Shown: positions 32,156 through 45,100 of the stretch, in pieces
How the letters are laid out: each line of letters begins with the position of its first letter
How positions within the stretch are numbered: position 1 is the first letter of the stretch
NCBI GenBank assembly: GCA_017506865.1
Contig: JAFCMP010000113.1
Span: 186,001 to 250,000, forward strand
Origin: Tribonema minus
Taxonomy: Eukaryota; Sar; Xanthophyceae; Tribonematales; Tribonemataceae
Length of the DNA: 64,000 nt
Reading direction: 5' to 3'
Program-made: the position numbers and the translations under genes
Notes under the pieces: generated by a model
What the model saw: only the letters and a program-made list of their open reading frames with translations
Databases searched by the model: none
Told to the model about the DNA's origin: nothing

Positions 32156-32186
<31 letters not shown>

Positions 32187-35100
32187 CTGCCGCCGCCGCC
32201 GCTGCCGCTGCCGCCGCCGCCACCGCCGCCGCCGCCGCTGCCAGCGCTACCGCCGCCGCCGCTGCCGCTGCCGCTGCCGCTGCTGCCAGGCGCGGCGCGC
32301 GCGTCGAGCGCTGCTGCAATGGCGTCGGGCGGCAGCGCTCCGAGGCCGACGCGCAGCAGCGCGCCCGTCATGAGGCGCACCATGTGATACAGGAAGCGAT
32401 CGCCGCGATAGGTGATCTCATAGCGGTGGAGCGGCGGCGCGCCGCGGGGGGGTGCGGGGAGAGGGGTGATCTAGGGGGGAAGGGGAAAGGGGGGGGGGGG
32501 GGGTCAGAAGCTGGGGGGGTCGTTTTCAGTTCTGATGCAGGTGGCGTAGCTCCATTTTTTGAACGGCTGATGAAATTGCTGTCGCTTTATGACAGCCGAA
32601 ACGTACAGGTTCGTGTGCGCAAGTTGCAGGGCACTTGAAGCGGAGTTGAGGTCTTGGGTCTCTCCGCAAGTAGAGTGTAGACGGAGCCAAGTACACCTTT
32701 CCATACCCTGCATACCGTATGAATCACACCCTCCCTTGCGTGCATCGTCTACATTATGAATGTGCCACATGCACGCTATGTATCATATACCGCATCTGAC
32801 CCCTTACATGGTTGCGGTTTACGTGCCACAAGCCCCTTCCCTATTCAGACCGCATACCCTTCACTGCACACTGTATACCGTATTTACCCCTGGTCTTGAT
32901 GCTCTGCACATGGCGCACAGGGTCCTAATCCCTCTGTCCTACGCACGATATATCATTTTGCCTACTGTGGATATGGTGGCACTGTTTGACTCGTGGCCAC
33001 TGACTGCAGCAGCGGCGACCACGGGTATTGTTGGAATGCACTCACGGCTAACCATCCCTTGTCACCTGGACCTCTACGATCTTTTGATTCGTTTTTCACA
33101 ACCTAAACATACCACATGCGGTGTACCCTATACCCCCATATACCCCTCGCATTGATGCTCTCTGCGCATGGCGCGTGGTGTCCTGGTCCCTCTACAATAC
33201 TCACCCTTTACTGCATATACATACAGTATGTGGCATACCCTATACCATACATACCCCTCACCTTGATGCTCTGCACATGGCACATGGGGTCCTGGTCCCT
33301 CCACGCACCCCCGTCCCTGGCGCTGCCCCGTGGCGCCCCCCTGAACGCGCTGAAGTCCTGCGGGGTCCGCGCACAAGAAGGGTGGTTTTCAGTTGAACTT
33401 GAAGTTAACTACAGCAGGCAGTGCTCGAACACCCCTGAACGCGCTGAAGTCCTGTGGGATCCGCACGTCACAAGGGTGATTTCTAGTTGAACTTGAACTT
33501 AAGCAGTGCTGAAACCCCTGAACGCGCTGACGCCTTGCGGGGGTCCATATGCAAGAAAGGTGACTTGCAGTTGAACTTGAAGTTAAGCACGCAGCGCCTG
33601 AACACACGCCCTTTTGTGAGCAAGCGGGGCTCAGCTGAGGGTCAGGGTAAGCCAGTACGAAGTATACCCGGGGAGCTAGCCCGACCTGAGTGCTTCCACT
33701 TGTCGATTTACTGGCGTGGCTTCTGACAGTTGGACGCCAAACGCTGGCGCGCGTATATCAGGTGGCGAAGATCAGAAGAGGGCTGTGACCTGCCACGGCA
33801 CAGCAGTGCCAGGCTGCAGGCTGCCCGCAGGCACGTACCGCAAGTAGCGCTGGACCGTTGCAAAAAGTACGCTTCAACTACACGTCAGGACCTGCAAGAC
33901 CCTGCCAGCAGTTGCTCAAAGTCTCCTGGCAACCTGCCCCAGCTTCAGGGTGTGCACGTACGATGCAAATGACTTGTGGTCCAACATCAAAATGCACAAG
34001 GTTTCATCGCAACAGCTGCAAAGTGTCAGTTCTGAACTACACGCCCCCTTTGGTGAAGGTGTACAATGCCACCGTCGTGCTGCGCACAGCCTGCCCCTGC
34101 AGCAGCCTGACCGACACGTGCTACGATGCATGAGGAGCGCTGCTGCGACGCGGCGCCGCGCTCCAGCGTTTGCATTCGGCGGCAGTGTATCACGTGTGTG
34201 CACGCACTGAGTGCGCGTACACACAACACTTCAAGCGCTGTGCTTGCACGCCACGCGTCAGTGCGGTGCCGCGAGTCGAGCATCGCCCTGCTGTGCGACA
34301 AGTGACAGTGTTGAAGTTTCAAAGTTGAAGAAGTGACGTGCCTGGCGCCAGCGGCACAGGTGCAGCGCCGCGGCCTCCATCGCGTCCACGTCCAGGCCAC
34401 CCACGTTATCCGACGGCACGCAGTAGTTCCACTGCAGCAACGCGCATGGACATGGGCACAGGGAGTCAGGTGCTGAGCAGCAGTTTCCGCTGCGCGAGCG
34501 CACGCGTGCAGCACGGGGAGCGAGCCACGAGGTCAAGGATACGCAAGCGGTCAGTCCGGTCGCTACGCAGGCGTAGCGCTCCTTGCTCTATGAAAACTCC
34601 ACTGCCACCGAAGCAGCACGCGCCAACGGTGTCCAGCCAGCCGCAGAAGAGCACGCACGCGCGCGTTGTCGAGCCTCACGTCACGCAGCAAGTTCATGCG
34701 GCGATACCATGCGAGTTCACACCAGTCCAGCCACAGTCCACCCGCGTACTGCACGCCGCTCACCTGCGTGTGCCGGTCCAGCGGGTCCAGCGCATGCGGC
34801 GGACCCACTGCCAGCCTATACGTGTACTCCTTGCCAATGGCAGCGACAGACGGGTGCCACAGCCCACCGCTCCCCGCTACCGCTGCCGCCGGCCCCGTCG
34901 CTCCCGCCGCCGCAGAGCCCTCCGCAGTCGCCGCTCCCGCCACGGCCGCCGCCGCTGCTGTCGCCGCCGCCGCCGCCGCCGCCGCTGCCGCCACCGTCGC
35001 CGCCGCCACCGGCGCCGCGCCTGCCGCCGCCATGAGCAGCGCCGCGGCAGCAGCGCTCGCGGCGACCGGCGCCATCCGCTCCTCCGCCGCCTCCGCCGCC

Positions 35101-36729
35101 GCTGCCGCCGCCTCCGCGCCGCCCGCCGCCGCCGCCGCGGCGAGCAACGCCGCGGGCTCGCGCACCGCCGCCACGCGCCGCACGCGGATCTCCGGCGGCA
35201 GCATGCGGTTGAGCTTGTGGCGCAGCGCCGCGGCGTCGCCGCCGAAGGGCGCGGCGGCGGCGGCGCTGCCGCGCGGCGCCGCCGCGCTGAGCAGCGCCAC
35301 CTGGCCGAGCGCGTGCACGCCGGCGTCGGTGCGCGACGCGCCGTCGAGCGTCAGGACGGTCTCCGACTGTGCGCCGCCGTGGATCTGCGATGGTGGCGGC
35401 GGCGGCGGCAGCAGCGGCGGCGGCGGCGGTGTGTTGAGTGCGGCGCCCTGGGGCCTGGCGGTGGCGTGAGAGCGGCGGGATGCGGCGGCAGCGGCTGCGG
35501 CGCAGCGCAGCAGGGCCGGTGAGCGCTGCTGCAGGGGGTGCACGTATGAGGGGCCTGTGTTGTCATGCTGTGTTTTTGGTGATAATTCTGGGAGGGCTCG
35601 GATGCGTGCGGCGCCTTCCGAGTTGAAGTGGAGGAGCGCCGCCTAGCACCGCAAGAGGGAGGGACGGAGCTGCGCCGCGTGATGACGTGCGCATACCGAT
35701 GGCAGCACCGGCAGCGTTCAGCACTGCGCTGGCGTTACTTAGACGAGTGGAAGGGTCTGCGTGTATTCAAGCTTCAATACAAAAGTGTCTGCCCAATTTC
35801 CGCTTGCCGTCCTCAGCGGCAGGTAAGCTGCCCCCCTTTGAACTGGCAGGGACATCTGTGAGGGTGAAAAAAAGGCTTTGTTTGGTGCTCAAGTTGAGTA
35901 TCTCTACACCCTTCAAGCCTTCAGGCGTGACAGCACACGCGAGGGGTGTGCTCAGTTCAGTGCAAACGTGTCTACGCGCTGCAAGCGTTCACCGGCAATG
36001 TCAAAATAACGCGAGTACGAGAATTGATAACGATTTTAGTAGTTTAGAGGGCGCAAATGGTGTAGCGAGGAGCATGAGCTTGTGCAGACCAGTCTTTTGC
36101 CAGCGGTACAAATCTGCCAAGGCGTTAGCGAATGCATCATGCAACACCCAATTTCGGATGAGCGTAAACAATGGTTTATGCTGCGACATTATGCCTCACA
36201 CAATTGACGCTTTAGGCAGGTCCATCTACTTACGCGCTGATGAAAGCAGTAAAGTAGAAAAGTATCGCTGTTCCCTGCGCTTCAAAACACATCTTGCAAC
36301 AACGAGTCTACTGCAACGGTCTGGTGATGTGGAGCTCAGGCAGGAACCCTGGCCACGGGGATACTAGGGGTTCTGCTGCTGAACACAACTGCGTGCATAA
36401 AGTCCCACGACACATGCAAAATATCGCATACCCGGTGTGTTTCAGTGCATGATAATCTGCAGCTAAAGTTGGCAGGGCACCTGTTGCAACTTGGACAGAA
36501 GGACGCTGCTGACGCTAGGTTTCTTGCGATCCCCGACATCTGACCACCCAGAAAACGGACTGCCGTCGTACGCTATCAGCAGCGCTGTTCGTCTCAAGAT
36601 GACAAGATCCTCGCCAATTCCCGATACGCGTCCATTTGCATCGCTTGCTGGTGGAGCGGCACTCAAGCCAAAGCAGAAGCGTGCTAGCAGACCAGGCCCT
36701 GATGCTACCACAGCGATCCGCCAAAGCAT
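32024..36729 (-). CDS. tRNA pseudouridine synthase, TruA family
   Basis: Exons found: 36729-36481, 35384-34764, 34431-34342, 33357-33309 (end uncertain), 32470-32024. Exon 1 has LLIAYDGSPFSGW and SVSSVLLSKLQQ. Exon 2 has the catalytic block SRTDAGVHALGQV with the nucleophilic Asp, LPPEIRVRRVAAV, and IGKEYTYRL. Exon 3 has GGLDVDAMEAAALHL. Exon 4 has DFSAFRGA. Exon 5 has YEITYRGDRFLYHMVRLMTG, LLRVGLGALPPDAI and PPQGLMLRGVAYDP. All are in family order. TruA-type enzymes convert U38-40 of the tRNA anticodon arm to pseudouridine. Two low-complexity insertions stand out: about 100 mostly Ala residues in exon 2 and about 45 Gly/Ser residues in exon 5. Exon 4 leaves phase 1 while exon 5 starts in phase 0, so one exon is missing. 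Exon 3 appears to use a GC donor. Confidence 0.9.
32145..32295. repeat. (CCG)n triplet tract in TruA exon 5
   Basis: Runs of ccg, gct and cca triplets encode Gly/Ser on the gene's strand, inserted between the ALDARAAPGSS and LCAPPQGLMLRG segments of the C-terminal part. Confidence 0.9.
33330..33612 (-). repeat. Tandem array of TruA exon 4 acceptor junctions, about 90 bp units
   Basis: Three units each contain CCCCTGAACGCGCTGAAGTC (the exon 4 start on the minus strand, DFSAFRG), a CxGGGGTCC block with the acceptor, and an AGTTGAACTTGAAGTTAA motif: 33337-33430, 33431-33512, 33513-33600. The copy nearest the rest of the gene (33357) is taken as the exon. Confidence 0.85.
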
Positions 36730-37111
36730 TTGCCGCCGTGTGCGAGAAAAAAGCAACACATCAACTTCAAGTATCTTTGTAACTGTCGGAGCCGCAGCTC
36801 AGTGTGTTTTTTTTAGTGATTTTGCCGAGCCCTCACACCCTGACCGAAGGTGCAGCAGCCGAGAGTACAGCCGAGAGTACCATTGCCCGCTGGCGCCGAG
36901 CCACGCGAAGGGACTGCGCGTCAACGGGTGCCACAAACGTAAGCGCCCTTTTCAACACACCTGAGCAGGCGCGCTCGACGACGCTTTCAAGCCCGTGAGC
37001 TCGCGTGAGCTCGCTGACCATATACACCCAAGTTCTGCACCAGCAGCGTCGCAGCAGATAACCATTGTTTTCCTAGCACAGCCACCCCACTGCAGGGGGG
37101 AGGAGGAGATC
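36730..37111. promoter_or_regulatory. Divergent promoter region, TruA-family gene and DENN gene
   Basis: The 382 bp between the two start codons must carry both 5' leaders. It holds a T run (36808-36815) and a short duplicated gagagtaca unit (36861-36880). No clear core promoter element. Confidence 0.35.
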
Positions 37112-37842
37112 ATGGCTGAGGGAGGGGATCATGTGTACGAGCTATACGAGATTAGGCAGCGCATGAAGGAGCTGGAGGTGGAGAACAGGTCCCTGCTGAG
37201 GGAGGTGCAGCGTATGGAGAGCGCTGCAGCCGCTGCCGCTGCCTCGCCCTTCAGCAGCAACAGGAGCAGCAGGCCACCGCGAGCCTCCTCCATGGCACCC
37301 GCGCTGCTCGAGGAGGACAACGAGGAGGAGGACGACGAGACCGACGCAGTGTTCTCAGCGGTAGACAGCGCCAACGTCGGCGACGACCTGTGCTGGAACT
37401 CCGGCGACAGAAAAGCCAACATGCTCACCAGGCCTCTGCAAAGCCGACTGTCCCTGCCCGTAAAACGGGCCTCCGTGCAGTGGACAGCTCCTCCCAGGCG
37501 CATGCCCTCAGTGGACTCCAACGACTTCGCCGGAGCCAGAAGACTGGGGTCGCAGCCCAGAGGCGGAGCTCTCACCCCGCTGCTGCCCGCTCTGGAAAGA
37601 CGGCTGTCCGGCAGCGACGACACTCGGAGCTTTGTTGAGTTCGTGGAGGTGGGCGTGTCACCCGCGGTGTTGGCGGGGGTCACGGTGCCCGCCACGTGGC
37701 TGCAGCAGCCGCAGTGCATCAGCAGGTTTCCGGCGCGGTGCGGCGACGGCGAGGGCGGCGGCAGCGGCGGCGGCGGCGGCAGCGGCGCGGGCGGGCTGGT
37801 GATGCAGCTGGAGCGCTTTTGCGCGCCGCAGGGGTGAGTGCC

Positions 37843-37881
<39 letters not shown>

Positions 37882-39155
37882 CTCAGGCGTACTGTAACAA
37901 TAAGGCTGCGCGCCGCAGAATGCGCCCCTCAGCACGCGCGCCGCTACACGAGGACTGTGCACTGGCATGCAAACTTGCTTGACCTTTGGGCTTGCGAATT
38001 GTACTGATAGGCGGCGCCTTATGCGCGCTGTCGCTGATCCGCACCAGATGTTTCGCTCGCTGGCGCAGGCACGCGCAGTGGCGGTGTGCAGATCTGGTAC
38101 CGTGTGGCGAGTGTGTAGCTTGCAAACGCCCGGTGGACGCTTACGAGTGGTTTCGGCCTGTTGTCGGTATCGCTCAGTAGGATTTTCTGAGCAGCTGCTA
38201 CGCCTCACCAACTTTATTTTCCAAAACCAGTCTAAGCTGCAAATTCGCTCTTTCATTGGGACCTTAGGCACAGCAAATCCTGCTACTTGTCGCTTAGCAA
38301 TAGTGCTAGAGTCCTGCAGAACACCTCTGTGTAGTAGCAGACGCCAGCCGCGGTTGCAGCAATATGCGACATCAAACTTTGCAGTGTGTCACTGTGCAAG
38401 CAATGACAATGTGAGACCAGCAAAGCACAGCAAATCCCGCTACTTGGCGTTGAGCAAAAGCGCTCGAGTCTGTCAGCACACATGTCCCTGTGGCAGCAAA
38501 AGCCAGTTGCGGTTGCAGCAATATGCACCATCAAGACTTTGCGGTGTCTCACTTTTGCAAGCAATGACACTTGTGAGACCGCAGCCACACGAGCGCTGCC
38601 TCATGTACGCACCCGGGAGACAGCACGCTGGTCAGACGCGCTACAACAGCATTTGCTGTACCTCAGAAGTATATTGCTTACAACAGCGTTGCTCACAACA
38701 GTGTCATCTATGACAATAATGTGCCAGCTTTACTGAGCATTGCTGAGCGTTCGCCGCAAGCAGCAGCAGCGAATGTGCGTCGCGCCGACCTGAGTGGTCG
38801 CCCCATGGTGCAGCGCTCAGCGCCTGTTGGTTCTGCGCGCACCCTCGAATCCCCATCCCGTAATCGCCACTCCTCTAACTGCCGCCGCCGCACCCTCACA
38901 CTCCCGCAATACACATACATACCGCCCGCCGCACACACCCCCGCCGCCGCACTCGCCACCGCCGCAACTGCCGTTGCCGTAACCGCCGCCGCCGCTGCCG
39001 CCACTGTAGCCACTGCTGCCGAAACCGCCACCGCCGCTGCCGCCGTTGTGACCGCCGCTGCCTTAACCGCCGCCGCTGCTGCCGTCGTAACCGCTGCCGC
39101 TGCCGCCGCCGCTGCCACCCGCCGCACGCGCGCAGGCTCACGCTGGAGGTGCACC

Positions 39156-39194
<39 letters not shown>

Positions 39195-42100
39195 CGCGGC
39201 AGCAGGCGCCGCACGGCGCGCACCTCGACGCCGTCCACATCCTGCAGTTCACGGACGGCGAGGGCAACCCGACGTACGCGGCGTGCCTCACAGTGACGGA
39301 GCGCGTGCGCGCGCCGCCGCCGCCGCTGCTGCGCGCGCTGCTGCGCCGCCGCTGGGCGCGCGCGCGCGCGCGCGCGCGTCGTGCGGCGCTTCTGCTTCCG
39401 CGCTGCCATGCTGCGCCGCGGCGCGGAGCACGCTGCCATGACGCAGGCGGCGCTGCCGCCGCCGCTGTCGCAGCAGCAGCAGCAGTGCGCCGCCGCGCCG
39501 CACAAGCGCAGCGCATCGAGCCCGGCGGCCTTCACGTTCATGGACACGGTCATGTCGGCGCTGCAGCGGCGCGCCGCGGCGCCGGCGGAGGGCGCAGCGG
39601 CGGCGGCGGTCCCGCCAACGGCGCCGCCAACGCCACCGCCGCCGCCGCCGCCGCCGCGGCTCCGATCTGCGGCGGCGTCGCCTGCGGCAGCGGTGAGTGC
39701 TGCTGTGTGCGCGTGGCCTTGTGTAGGTAGTTGCTATTTGAAGCGTCACGGTGAGATTTCTGGGCACACGGACGTTATTGGACAAGGCTCGCGCACGGCG
39801 GCGCCAGAGCTTGTACGGGGCGCATGGGCTTCCTGCCCTCTGTTGCGCCATCTGGTGGTCATTCACACTGGTTCTCACCACCTTACTTGATGCACGCCGC
39901 GGGCAACGGCGCCGCCGCCGCCTGCTATGGCGACGACGACACGACGCGCCCCGGCAGCAACCAACCCTCTCAACACTAACCCTAAGCTGCTGAGCCCACC
40001 CCTCGTCGATGTCAGCACTGCCGTGATACGCGCGGCGGGCGCCACCGTAACCGCCTTTTCCCAACCCCAATCCCCCTAAGTTGCTCAATTCTAACCCTCG
40101 TCGTTGCCAGGGCGGGCGGCCGCTGAGCACTGCCCTGATGCGCGCCGCCGGCGACGCCGCCGCCGGCACCTTCTCTCAACCCTATTCCTGAGTTGCTCAA
40201 TCTGACCCTCGTTCCAGGGCGGGCTCTGCCAACCCTAGCCCTAACCTGCTGAACGTTCCAGGGTGGGTCGTGGGCCGCCGCCGGCGCGTTCTCCGACGAC
40301 GACGACGACGAGGACTGCTGCGAGATGCGCCCCGCCACCAACTTACCCTAATAACCCTAACACTTGACTGCTGCAACCCCCCCAACCCCTTTTCCAGGGT
40401 GGACGGCTGCTCAGCACTGCCCTGATGCACGCCGCAGGCGACGCCGCCGCCGGCGCGTTCTCCGACGACGACGACGAGGACTGCTGCGAGACGCGCCCAG
40501 GGAGCAGCCGCGAGTCGCTGGATAGCGGGGGGAGCGGCAGGGGGCGCGGGGGGTCGGACGCGGGGAAGCGGCTCAGCGGGGGGGGGGGGCGCGGGGGGGG
40601 ACGCGTGGGTGGTTGTTGCTCAGCGCTGCCTCGCGCTCGTGAGCTGCCACCCGGTGCACCCGTTCATGGTCAAGGCGAGTGGTGTGTCAGTTAAACAGTG
40701 TAACTGCCGCTTGAGGGGGGTGCGGCAGTGAGCTGCTGGTAGGTAGCAGCGGCAGTCGGAGCGGGGGGGGGGGGAAGGCCGCAACTCTGATGTTTGTTGT
40801 GGCTGTTGAACGTATGCTTGAATTGTGTACTTGAATGTGTGTGCGGTGCAGGTGGCAGTCGGAGTTAGTGGCAGTGAAGGTGGCACTTCTGACGGTCATG
40901 GCTGTAATCGCAGGCGGAGGTGGCGGCGGGTGGCAGTGCATTGTCGGTGCGCCAGACACGGGAGCAGTGGGGGTCGAGGGGGAGGGAGGGGGGGAGGAGG
41001 TAGTGCTGGTAGCGCTGCGCAGTGCTGTCGCTAGGGGACGGCAGCCCAGAGCGTCACCAGACACTCAGCGTGCCAGGAGGCAGCCGCGCTGCAGTTGCGG
41101 TGGCATGCAAGCGGCGTGCGCGCCGCGCCCCAACGACGCTGACGCGGCGCACGCCTGACGTCACACTCGCGCGACTCCTCATCCCTGCCTCTCGGTACCT
41201 TGCCCCCCTCCCCTCACCCCCCCCACCACCGCCGCGCTACGAACGCGCAGGTGCTCAAGGCCATCGCGGACGGCGAGCGCAATGCCCCCGTGAACCACAT
41301 GCGCAGTCCGTCGCCGCCGCGCCTGCCGCCGCGCCCGGCGTCGCTGTCACGCGGCGCAGCGGCGGCGGCGGCGGCGGCGGGCGGCGGCAGCAATCCCGGC
41401 AGCCCGCTGCTGGCGCTGCGGCAGTCCGCTGCGGATGCGTCGCCGCCAGCTGCGCGCAATGCGCGGGAGCGGCTTCTGGACAGGCTGCGGTCTGAGGTGC
41501 GTATGCGTTATTGAAGTTGGCGCGTGATTGCGTGCCGCAGTGCTTCCTCCGACCCGAAGCAGATGATGATGCACCGCACTGCTGAGGGCCAGGTGGACCC
41601 CCCCCCCCCCCACACGCGATGCTGATGGACTTGTGCAGGCCAGGGCTAGAGCCCCTGCCCCCCCCGCGCCGCCGACGTTCCACTGTGTCAGCGCGGCCGG
41701 CCCTCAACCGGCTAGCGGGGATGGCTTCAGGGACTGAAGCATGTATGTAAGGACTACTTTTCGGTTGTCTCGGTGGTGGTGCGACTTGCGTTTTAACTTG
41801 AAAGCACTCCGAGTGACTGCCAAAGCTGGCACAGGTTGGCACAGGCAGCCTCGGCATCCACCTCCTCACCATTGCCGCTTGTCCGACGCGTGCGAAGTGA
41901 ACCCCCGGCTGATAACGCCTCCTCCCGTGCCACACCCAACTTCAACTATACACAATGTTCAACTTTTGCCCCTCGCACGCCACCATGCGTCTGGATCAAA
42001 GTCGCCCCAAGCTATTGGCGCGCGCTCACGCGCCACACTTCAATTTCAACAACCTGTGCTGCGTTGAATTTCTGCGCCGCGCACCACCAGGCGCCTGTAC

Positions 42101-45100
42101 CAGGTCGCCCCGCGTCCTGCCAAAACTCAAACTTCAACTATCCAAAATGTTGCACTTTGGCCCCGCGCGCGCGCCACCAGGTGCCCGTGTCAGGTCGCCC
42201 CGTGTCCCGCTAAACATCTAACTGCAACTACTCGCAGTGTTGAACATCAAACTATAGCTACTCACAATGTCGAACTTTGATCCCGTGCGTGCGCCGCCAG
42301 GTGCCCGTGCCAGGCCGCCCCGAGTCATCGCCATGCGCTCCTGCGGGCGGCGGCGGCGGCGGAGCGGACAAGCTGACCATCCTGTGCCCGCCATACGCGC
42401 CGGTGGAGGTGGACCCACACCCGGAGCCGCTCGAGGTGGGTGGGACGAATATATAGACAAGTTGAAGTTTGATATAGGGTTGAGGGTGAGCTGGGGTTAA
42501 GACTCGGATTAGGATGAGATTTGTTGAGGGTATGGGTCAGGGCTCGAGTCTGGCTTGGGTGTAGCATCAGGGTTAGGGTTAAGATTAGGGTTAGGGTGAG
42601 GCTAGGGTTAGTCTATGCGCGAAGACGCGTTTCGGTTTATGGGGTGTGGAGCAGGGCGAGGGCCTGGGTTGCGGTTAGGATTAGGGTTAGGATGAGATGA
42701 GCATGAAATTGGTAGAGGGTGCGGGGTTCACGGCTGGGGGTGGGGTAAAGGGCAAGAATGAGGGTTTGGGTAAGGACGTGGACAAGGGTTAGGATTAGGA
42801 TCAGCGCTGAGAGCCGCAGAGAGTGGCCGTGTGCTGTGAGGGCGACGCACCTGTGCTGTGAGGGGTCTGCGGGCCTCAAACTGGGAGGGCACATTGAGAA
42901 TGCCGACAAGTACAACTTTGACTGGGAAGACAGGTGCTAGTGGACAAGGGGTAGTGGGGGGGGGGTGCCGTTTGGCGATGTCATGTGGAGTGATCGTCGT
43001 GAGCTTGGATACACTATGTCACAAGGGGTGCATGTAGACTCTGATAGCGAGCTCAACATGGATCGTTCTGGGCTTTCTGGTGCCCTCAGCAAGGACCTTG
43101 TACAAGTACAACCGGGAGCTCTGCAGCACTGATTTCACCTCTTCTGGTGTCCCTGCGGGGGGCACTAACGCGGCAGTACCTGCGGTGCACCAGCTGCGTG
43201 CGGCCGCTGCTGGAAACGGTGGCAACAACTTCAACAACTGCATATGACCCTGATGCTAGCCACTTGATGTCGAAGCACAGTGACACGCCACACCGCCATG
43301 CATTGGGGCCATTACGCCCCCCCCCCCCTCCCCAAGCTTCAGTCGAGCGCAGTTGTGTCCTGCACGGTGCTGGAGGCGGCTCAACCACCCCCACCCCCCT
43401 ACCCCCCCCCCTCCCCCCCCAAACCTTACCCGAACTCACCAACTACTCACGCCTCCTGCCATGCCTCCCCCTCCCCCCGCGTGCTGCGCAAAGCAGCTCT
43501 GGTCACGTATTGTTTGTTGTGCCAATGTTGTCGAAGCGGCGTTACCCTTAGTTTCAATCCTTGCACCTAAACCAATTACGCCTCTTACAATACTTCCCCC
43601 CCCCCCCCCCTCCCGTCCCCCCAGCTCTGGTCGAGTGCCGTCCTGTTCTGCACGGCAACGCCGGAGGCGGTGGCGCGTGCCGTCCAGCTGCTGCTGCTGG
43701 AGAAGACGCTGGTCGTGACAGGCAAGGACATGGGCATCGTGTCCATGGCTGCCACCGCGCTGCTGTCACTCATGGAGCCGCTGCAGTGGGAGGGCATCTT
43801 TGTGCCGGTGCGTAGGGTTAGGTTAAAGTTAGGGCTAGTCTCTGCAGCATACATATATGAATTAGTGTCTGTGGCCGCCACCGCGCTGCTGTCGCGCATG
43901 GAGCCGCTGCAGTGGGAGGGCATATTTGTGCCGGTGCGTGGGTTAAAGTTATGTTAGCCTGTGCAGCATGCATGTGTTTCGAGATGAAACGTCTATGGCC
44001 GTGATTGCATTGCTGTCGCTCGTAGAGCCGCTGCAGTGGGAGGGCATATTTGTGCCGGTGCATGGGTTAGGGTTATGTTAGCCAGTGCAGCATGCATGTG
44101 TTTCGAAATGAAACGTCTATGGCCGTGATTGCATTGCTGTCGCTCGTAGAGCCGCTGCAGTGGGAGGGCATATTTGTGCCGGTGCGTGGGGTCAGGGTTA
44201 TGTTAGCCGCTGCAGTAGTATGTGTGTACGTGGTGCCCAATGTTGTGACCGCACTCCGCTGTACTCCCACTGTACTCCCAGTGTACTCCGCTTGTCGCGC
44301 AGGTGCTGCGCAAGGTGCTGCCGGAGCACCTGTACTTCAACTTTGAAGCGTGCACTCTGGTATCATAACTTGTACTTCTATGTCTTGCGCGGCGTACCCG
44401 TCATCGCCAAACGTCCCAATGGCATGCGCTCTGCCCTTTGAATTCCGCCTCGCGCAGGTGTTGCCCAAGGTGCTGCTGGAGCACCTGGACTCTCCCGTCC
44501 CTGTCGTCGCCGGCGTGCAGGCACCCTTCTCCGTGCCCAAGGGTTCGCACATTGCGGTCCTAGACCTGGACGCCACCGTGAGTATATACTTATAAATTAT
44601 CATACATGTACCCAGGCGCTGGCAGCGTGTATAGCCGTTGTATTCTAGTGGCGAGCTCTGCGACAGCCCTTAGTTTACCATTCCTCGCGACGCGTTGCAA
44701 GCGTCTGCTGGCGAACGTAGCGGCGCAGCAGTGTGCATTTGTCGTTCTCCGTGCCCAAGCGCTCGCACATTGCAGTCCTCGACTCGGACGCCACGGTGAG
44801 TATTGTCGGTACCTAGACACCCTGCGACAGCCCTCTGCGTGTCGTCCCTTGCGACGCGCTGAGAGCTTCCGCTGGCAAACGGAGCGACACGGCCTGAAGT
44901 ATGCCAGACGCAACTTGACTTCCCCTCCACAACTTCAACTTCACCTTGAAGTACACGAAAAACCCTTCACAGGCCCGGCGGCGCCTGTCCTCCGCGTTTC
45001 GTGTAGAATCCTCGGCCTGCATGCCGCGGTGAGTATGCATGTATGACAACAGCCCCAGCGCGCCCAACGTTTCAAGTAGGTCCTGCGGTGAGCGCTGGAG

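Noticed and set aside
35687-36367. 226-codon plus-strand frame inside TruA intron 1
   Set aside because: Protein-like at first sight but without domain, splice signals or repeats of a known family; kept only as a possibility.
37986-38180. CGECVACKRP string reminiscent of a CXXC zinc finger
   Set aside because: Only one Cys cluster is present, in a short frame within an intron and without the second CGxCxxC half.
37967-38713. 248-codon plus-strand frame in DENN intron 1
   Set aside because: It spans a 155-bp tandem duplication and an AT-richer intron stretch, with no recognisable domain.
42870-42938. Possible extra DENN exon reading GLKLGGHIENADKYNFDWED
   Set aside because: It would end in phase 2, whereas the next exon (43625) needs phase 0, and the flanking exons already join into a continuous cDENN sequence without it.
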